NCBI GenBank assembly: GCA_003136185.1
Contig: PLDN01000026.1
Coordinates: 1 to 34,589, forward strand
Reading direction: 5' to 3'
Length of the DNA stretch: 34,589 bases
Origin: Acidimicrobiaceae bacterium
GTDB lineage: Bacteria > Actinomycetota > Acidimicrobiia > Acidimicrobiales > Bog-793
The notes beneath the pieces were generated by a model. The model saw nothing but the letters and a program-made list of their open reading frames with translations, was not told where the DNA came from and searched no databases. Below, in pieces: positions 30,204-34,589 of the stretch (position 1 is the stretch's first letter; every line of letters begins with the position of its first letter). The translations under genes and the position numbers were made by a program.

Positions 30204-31133
30204 GTGGCTGTCACGACTGTCGAACAAAGGGTCGGCCGCCTCACGAACGCGGCTGCCCGCAGGGTGATCGAACCGGACGAGGAAGTGCCTGGCGAAGTCG
30301 GGACCGGTCAACTCCTCCCCGATGAGCTGCTCAGCATCGCCGGTCTCGATCTCCCTCTCTCCGACGAGGAACGGATCATCCTCTCGAGAGAGGAGATCGC
30401 GTCGATCACCCAGGCGGGGATCCGTTTCGAAGCCGTTCTCGAAGCGGGCTTCGCGATACAGCTCGCGACCGCCGAGGATCTGACCGATCCGCGCCTCACC
30501 TTCATCCTGCACGAAGTCGGCGAAGAGACGCGGCACCAACGCCTCTTTCAACGCCTCGTCAGCCAGTTGCAGCCGAAGGCTCGCTCCCCTATCCCGTTCC
30601 GCCTCCTCCGCCTCGGTTACCGGCTCGCGATCGACATCGCCTCCAGCAACCCGGCTCTGTTCTACGTATTGGTGCTGGCGGGCGAGGAGATACCGGACCT
30701 GTTCCAGAAGCTCGCCTCGGAACATCTAGAGACCGACGATTTCATCCGGTCGGTCAACAAGTACCACCGCATCGAAGAAGCCCGCCACCTCTCCTTTGCC
30801 CGCACTGTGTTCCCCGAGATCCTCGCGAAGGCCACAATTGTGGATCGGCTCCTCGTGCGTGAGCTCGCGCCGCGGATGATCTCGGGCATGTTCTCCGACC
30901 TCGTCCATCCCGGCGTTTACGCCGTGATCGGCCTCCCGGCGTTCAAGACCTGGAGGCAGGCGAACTCGACCCCCGAGCGCCGGCAGCTTCGCTACGACTC
31001 AACCCGGCCGGTGCTCGACGTGCTCGGTGACGCCGGCGCCCTTCACCGGGGCAGGATCCCGGCCGCATGGCAACGGCTCTGTGGTGTCGACCGCGAAGGC
31101 AACCGCGTCGACCGCATGCCCAAGTTTTCCTAA
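30204..31133 (+). CDS. AurF-like diiron oxygenase
   Basis: The 309-residue protein is a ferritin-fold diiron protein of the AurF (p-aminobenzoate N-oxygenase) type. Metal-ligand patterns visible are HEVGEETRHQRLF (103-115, ExxRH), LVLAGEEIPD (156-165), and HRIEEARHLSFAR (188-200, ExxRH). AurF itself oxidises an aromatic amine to a nitro group; most relatives have no known substrate, so the reaction here is open. GTG 30204 follows AAAGAGGG (30191-30198); GTG 30201 is the alternative. The open frame to 30006 crosses the promoter and tetR and is not used. No biosynthetic gene cluster surrounds it. Regulation by the divergent TetR is likely. Confidence 0.85.
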   Translation: MAVTTVEQRVGRLTNAAARRVIEPDEEVPGEVGTGQLLPDELLSIAGLDLPLSDEERIILSREEIASITQAGIRFEAVLEAGFAIQLATAEDLTDPRLTFILHEVGEETRHQRLFQRLVSQLQPKARSPIPFRLLRLGYRLAIDIASSNPALFYVLVLAGEEIPDLFQKLASEHLETDDFIRSVNKYHRIEEARHLSFARTVFPEILAKATIVDRLLVRELAPRMISGMFSDLVHPGVYAVIGLPAFKTWRQANSTPERRQLRYDSTRPVLDVLGDAGALHRGRIPAAWQRLCGVDREGNRVDRMPKFS

Positions 31134-31145
31134 CCCGCCGCTAGC

Positions 31146-32447
31146 TCAGTCGCCCTCTGCGGCTAGGTCGAGAGCGATCACCGACGGCTCAGAGCCCGCA
31201 GTCACGCGGTCAGCATGGCCTTTCGCGCCGAGCATCCCGAGCTTGCTCATGGCCACCAGCCCTAGGCCTGCAGCGACGAAGCACGACACACCGCCGACTG
31301 CCAACCCGACTCGCGCGCTCGCAACGGCGACGATCCACCCAATGAGCGGGCCTCCGACCGGCGTCGAGCCGAGGAAGGCAACGGCCCACAAGGCCATCAC
31401 CCGGCCGCGCATGGACGGATCTGCCTCCAGCTGGAGCGTCGAGTTCCCGGTCGCGAGGAACGTCACGCTCCCCCATCCGACCGCCCCGAGCGCGACGAAC
31501 TCGAGGGCGAGCACCGGCGCCACCGAAGCAACGAGGATCGCGATCCCGAACATCGCGCCGGCCAGCGTGAGCGTCCGCAAACCGGTGCGCCCCCGCGTGG
31601 CGGTCACGAGGCCGCCGACCACCGCGCCAATGCCCATGGAGGCCGTCAAAAAGCCGTAGGTCGCCGCCCCGCCGTGGAAGGTCTGCTTAGCGACAACGGG
31701 CAACGTGACCTGGAACTCGTAAGCGAGCGTCCCGACAATTCCCATCATGAGAAGCGGCACCCCGAGCCGGGGCGTGCGCGCGACGTAGCGCAATCCCTCG
31801 CGCAACTGGCCTTTTGCCCGCTCGGTCGGCTTGCTCGGCTTGAGCGCCGACTCGTCCATCGAGACGAGCGAATAGACGACCGCGATGAAGCTGACAGAGT
31901 TGACGAGGAAGCAGACGCCCACGCCGACGGTTGCGATCAGCAGTCCCGCGACCGCCGGGCCAACCGCGCGTGCGGCGTTCACCATCGTCGAGTTGAGGCT
32001 GACGGCGTTGCGCACCTCGTCAGGACCGACCATCTCGAGCACGAACGACTGGCGAGAGGGGTTCTCGAAAGTGTTGTTGAGCCCGAGCACAACAGCTAGG
32101 ACGCACACCTCCCAGAAACGCACGACGTGCGTCACGGCCAGCACCCCGAGCACCAACGCCTGCACGCCCATGAACGACTGGAGCACGATCATCAGGTGCC
32201 GCTTGTCGACCCGGTCTGCGATCACGCCTGCATACGGACCGAGGATCAGCACGGGCAGGGTCTGAAGCGCGAGGACGCCCCCGATCGCAGTGCTCGAGTG
32301 CGTGATCGTGAAGACCAGCCACGACTGCGCGACGGACTGCATCCACGTCCCGACGAGCGAGGTGGTCTGCCCGTAGAAGTAACGCCGGAAGTTTGGGATC
32401 GACAAGGCGGAGAAGGTGCGGCGCGCTACTCCCATCACGCGGCTCAT
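31146..32447 (-). CDS. MFS exporter (EntS/MFS_3-like)
   Basis: This 433-residue, 12-helix major facilitator resembles the EntS-like exporters. NFRRYFYGQTTSLVGTWMQS at the N-terminus is a hallmark of that group, followed by GPYAGVIADRVDKRHLM (motif A, about 70-86) and NTFENPSRQSFVLEMV. The later halves have SMRGRVMALW and PVGGPLIGW. Family members export siderophores or drugs; the cargo here is unknown. Its ATG overlaps the stop of the upstream MarR gene by 4 bp (ATGA), so regulator and pump form one operon, mirroring the MarR-ABC operon at 6.2 kb. Twelve bases separate its stop from the convergent diiron oxygenase gene. Confidence 0.92.
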   Translation of the reverse strand: MSRVMGVARRTFSALSIPNFRRYFYGQTTSLVGTWMQSVAQSWLVFTITHSSTAIGGVLALQTLPVLILGPYAGVIADRVDKRHLMIVLQSFMGVQALVLGVLAVTHVVRFWEVCVLAVVLGLNNTFENPSRQSFVLEMVGPDEVRNAVSLNSTMVNAARAVGPAVAGLLIATVGVGVCFLVNSVSFIAVVYSLVSMDESALKPSKPTERAKGQLREGLRYVARTPRLGVPLLMMGIVGTLAYEFQVTLPVVAKQTFHGGAATYGFLTASMGIGAVVGGLVTATRGRTGLRTLTLAGAMFGIAILVASVAPVLALEFVALGAVGWGSVTFLATGNSTLQLEADPSMRGRVMALWAVAFLGSTPVGGPLIGWIVAVASARVGLAVGGVSCFVAAGLGLVAMSKLGMLGAKGHADRVTAGSEPSVIALDLAAEGD

Positions 32448-32953
32448 CGCTTGGCCCCGTTCGCAGGCGGGGGTGTGGGCCTTAGCAGCAGCTCCGCCAG
32501 CTCTTCGAGGACTGGCACTGCCGCCGCCAGCGCCTCCCGCTGCGTGGAGTCGAGCTCCGACAGTCGTCTTGAAAGGGAATCGTTGCGCTCCGAGCGGACC
32601 CGTTCGAGCAGCCGATGCCCCTTCCCGGTTGCCTCGACCCGGCAGACCCGGCGATCCGCGCCGGCCGCCAGACGGCGAATCAGGCCGGCCGCCTCGAGCT
32701 TTGGCACGAGGCGCGACAACATCGTCGGGTTGAGGCCAGTAAAACCCGCCAGATCGGAGAGGCGGACAGGGCCCTGCCGCTCGGCGGCCACAAGGACGTC
32801 CACCTCAGTCGCCGTAAGAGCGCCCGCGGCCGCCGTCGGCCGCAGGCGGCGCGACAGTCTTGAGACCGCGGTGCGAAGGCGTGCGGCATTCACCTCGCCT
32901 GCCTCCACCGTCGGAGTCGACTCTTCTGCGCTCATCCAGCCATCCGTCCCCAT
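32444..32953 (-). CDS. MarR-family regulator of the MFS exporter
   Basis: From ATG 32953 the protein is 169 residues. The winged helix is at about 50-112: ATEVDVLVAAERQGPVRLSDLAGFTG, cut here as LSDLAGFTGLNPTMLSRLVP for the HTH, then LEAAGLIRRLAAGADRRVCRVE for the wing. The frame is open to a TTG at 32971, but the TATGAT box on the minus strand at 32974-32979 would place the RNA start downstream of it, so 32953 (or 32935) is preferred. A 16-bp palindrome spans the predicted transcription start. Autorepression together with the overlapping MFS gene is likely. The inducer is unknown. Confidence 0.9.
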   Translation of the reverse strand: MGTDGWMSAEESTPTVEAGEVNAARLRTAVSRLSRRLRPTAAAGALTATEVDVLVAAERQGPVRLSDLAGFTGLNPTMLSRLVPKLEAAGLIRRLAAGADRRVCRVEATGKGHRLLERVRSERNDSLSRRLSELDSTQREALAAAVPVLEELAELLLRPTPPPANGAKR

Positions 32954-32958
32954 GTACT

Positions 32959-32979
32959 TGCTTGCCGGCAAGCATCATA
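32959..32979 (-). promoter_or_regulatory. MarR-MFS promoter with 16-bp palindromic operator
   Basis: TGCTTGCCGGCAAGCA (32959-32974) is a perfect 16-bp palindrome. It begins at the last base of a TATGAT -10 box (32974-32979 on the minus strand) and covers the expected RNA start, the classic place for a MarR repressor. Confidence 0.65.
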
Positions 32980-32987
32980 CCGGCACA

Positions 32988-33002
32988 GCGTACGAGGTAC
33001 GC
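32988..33002. promoter_or_regulatory. Inverted repeat at the shared -35 region
   Basis: GCGTAC-GAG-GTACGC is a 6+3+6 inverted repeat. It covers the expected -35 positions of both the MarR promoter and the divergent malic enzyme promoter, so one protein bound here could affect both. Confidence 0.5.
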
Positions 33003-33013
33003 CGCGCGCCTTT

Positions 33014-33019
33014 TAAGGT
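33014..33019 (+). promoter_or_regulatory. -10 box of leaderless malic enzyme transcript
   Basis: TAAGGT is followed by 7 nt and the GTG at 33027. Confidence 0.5.
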
Positions 33020-33026
33020 TGTCGGA

Positions 33027-34589
33027 GTGAAAAGGTCAGAAGACAACGCACTCGAGACGACTCGCCGAGGACGGGAGGTGCTGTCAGATCCGCGACTCAG
33101 CCGGGGCACTGCGTTCACCGAGGCCGAACGGGAGGCGCTCGGCCTAATCGGCCTTTTACCGCCAGGCGTGTCCACCATCGAAGAGCAAGCACACCGGGCC
33201 TACGCGCAGTTCTCCCGCCAGGGCACCGACCTCGGTAAGAACGTCTTCCTCTCGCTCCTGTCGGACCGCAACGAGGTGCTCTTCTACCGTCTCTTGCAGG
33301 AACACCTCACCGAGATGCTGCCGATCGTCTACACCCCCACCGTCGGAGAGGCGATCGAGCATTACTCGAGCGAGTACCGGCGCCCTCGCGGCGTCTACCT
33401 CTCGGTCGACCGGCCCGAGGACATCGAGCGCTCGCTTCGCGCACCCGGACTGAGCGCGGAGGACGTCGACCTGGTCGTCGCAACCGACGGCGAGGCGATC
33501 CTTGGGATCGGCGACTGGGGCGTGGGCGGCATAGCCATCTCGTCCGGCAAGCTCGCCGTCTACACCGCCGCGGCCGGCATAGACCCCGCCCGAACCCTGC
33601 CCATCGTGCTCGACGTCGGCACGAACCGGGAGAGCCTCCTCGGGGACCCGCTCTATCTCGGGAACCGCCATCTACGTGTCGACGAGTCGACCTACGACGA
33701 GTTCGTCGACGCCTACGTGCGCACCGCCAGCAGACTGTTCCCGAATGCCTTGTTGCACTGGGAGGACCTCGGTGCCGCCAACGCCCGGCGAATCCTCGAC
33801 CGGTACAAGGACCACTACTTCACCTTCAACGACGACATCCAGGGAACAGGAGCAGTGACGCTCGCCGCCTGCTTCTCAGGTCTGCGCGCGAGCGGCCGTC
33901 ACCTCGCAGACCAACGCATCGTCATCCACGGCGCCGGCACCGCCGGCATCGGCATAGCCGAGCAGCTGCAGGACGCAATGGAGACTGAGGGCGTCGTCGA
34001 CGCCCGGGCACGGTTCTGGGCGCTTTCGAGCCGGGGCCTCGTCGTCGCATCCGACTCGCGCCTTCGTGACTTCCAGCGCCCGTTCGCGAGGACCGACGAG
34101 GAGGCGGCCAGCTTCGCCCACGACCGAGACGGCCGCATCGGCCTCCTCGAGGTCGTGGCCCGAGTACACCCGACGATCCTCGTCGGGACCTCAGGCCAGC
34201 CAGGAGCCTTCTCCGAAGAGGTCGTCCGCGCCATGGCCGAGCACTGCGATCGTCCCTTGATCATGCCGATGTCGAACCCGACCTCGCTCTCGGAGGCCCA
34301 TCCGTCGGACCTGTTGTCGTGGACCGACGGCCGCGCCCTCGTCGCGACCGGCAGCCCATTCAATCCGGTCACCCTCGGCAACAAGGTGTTCGTCATCGCC
34401 CAGGCGAACAACGCTCTCGTCTTCCCGGGCCTCGGGCTCGGCGCGATCCTCGTGCAGGCCTCTCAGATCACGGCGCGCATGATCCGGGCGGCAGCCGACG
34501 CGGTCGCTTCAGCCGTCGACTCCGACCCTCCCGGCGCCCCCCTCCTCCCCCAGGTGGAGGCGCTGCGGGAGACATCGGTCGCTGTCGCG
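33027..34589 (+). CDS. NAD-type malic enzyme, 3'-truncated
   Basis: The frame is open from GTG 33027 to the right edge, giving 521 residues, close to the ~540-570 expected, so only a short C-terminal part is missing. It is a large-subunit, eukaryote/SfcA-like malic enzyme converting malate to pyruvate and CO2. Motifs are IVYTPTVGEA with catalytic Tyr102, the YRRPRGVYLS loop, GDWGVGGIAISSGKLAVY with Lys175, the metal-binding FNDDIQGTGA, the Rossmann loop HGAGTAGIGIAEQL (from His301), and PMSNPTSLSE. NAD versus NADP preference is inferred from family resemblance only. The gene diverges from the MarR-MFS operon across a 73-bp control region with two symmetric elements. Confidence 0.95.
   Translation, partial: MKRSEDNALETTRRGREVLSDPRLSRGTAFTEAEREALGLIGLLPPGVSTIEEQAHRAYAQFSRQGTDLGKNVFLSLLSDRNEVLFYRLLQEHLTEMLPIVYTPTVGEAIEHYSSEYRRPRGVYLSVDRPEDIERSLRAPGLSAEDVDLVVATDGEAILGIGDWGVGGIAISSGKLAVYTAAAGIDPARTLPIVLDVGTNRESLLGDPLYLGNRHLRVDESTYDEFVDAYVRTASRLFPNALLHWEDLGAANARRILDRYKDHYFTFNDDIQGTGAVTLAACFSGLRASGRHLADQRIVIHGAGTAGIGIAEQLQDAMETEGVVDARARFWALSSRGLVVASDSRLRDFQRPFARTDEEAASFAHDRDGRIGLLEVVARVHPTILVGTSGQPGAFSEEVVRAMAEHCDRPLIMPMSNPTSLSEAHPSDLLSWTDGRALVATGSPFNPVTLGNKVFVIAQANNALVFPGLGLGAILVQASQITARMIRAAADAVASAVDSDPPGAPLLPQVEALRETSVAVA

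Noticed and set aside
1-34589. Defence island, prophage, transposon or CRISPR array
   Set aside because: No integrase, transposase, nuclease, toxin or regularly spaced repeats were seen; the genes are metabolic, regulatory, transport or wall-related.

Overview
The window is high-GC bacterial DNA, densely coding on both strands, and reads as a chromosomal segment of an actinobacterium. Supporting signs are a resuscitation-promoting-factor (Rpf) type muralytic protein, an F420-type luciferase-like oxidoreductase, a mycothiol-type PIG-L deacetylase, a GlnD uridylyltransferase, a type II glutamine synthetase, an L,D-transpeptidase, frequent GTG/TTG starts and many probable leaderless transcripts. 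The Rpf and L,D-transpeptidase sequences remind me most of the class Acidimicrobiia, but that is memory-based inference. I see no tRNA, rRNA, CRISPR array, insertion sequence or phage gene.

Layout. 1-3.8 kb: the end of an EAL domain protein, a zinc-ribbon membrane protein, a divergent cysteine-dioxygenase-like cupin, and type II glutamine synthetase. 3.9-6.1 kb (minus): a GNAT-AAA+ ATPase fusion overlapping a DMT-family permease gene. 6.2-10.6 kb: a MarR regulator overlapping two ABC exporter half-transporters whose ATP sites are complementary and asymmetric. 10.6-14.8 kb: a tiny membrane protein, GlnD, and an L,D-transpeptidase preceded by a 24-bp perfect palindrome. 14.8-19.3 kb: aldose 1-epimerase and SurE fired divergently from what looks like one shared -10 box, then a 630-bp untranslated stretch leading to an Rpf-like secreted protein and an anchored extracytoplasmic protein. 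19.4-24.7 kb: LLM oxidoreductase, GNAT acetyltransferase, TyrRS and glycerate kinase, with AroA convergent. 24.7-28.6 kb: a channel-like membrane protein, a PIG-L deacetylase and a 14-helix MFS efflux pump. 28.6-31.1 kb: FdhD and TetR (minus, overlapping) divergent from an AurF-like diiron oxygenase, with two tandem operator-like repeats between them. 31.1-34.6 kb: MFS exporter plus MarR (minus) divergent from an NAD-type malic enzyme that runs off the right end.

The genes fall into nitrogen control (GlnII, GlnD), regulated efflux (MarR-ABC, MarR-MFS, DHA2 MFS), cell-wall remodelling (L,D-transpeptidase, Rpf) and central metabolism (malic enzyme, glycerate kinase, AroA, epimerase). I do not see a single convincing new defence or biosynthetic system. 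The most interesting signals are regulatory: a repeated TANNNT box 6-8 nt before start codons, two divergent promoters that seem to share one -10 element, several perfect inverted repeats in short intergenic gaps, and a GNAT-AAA+ fusion of unknown role.
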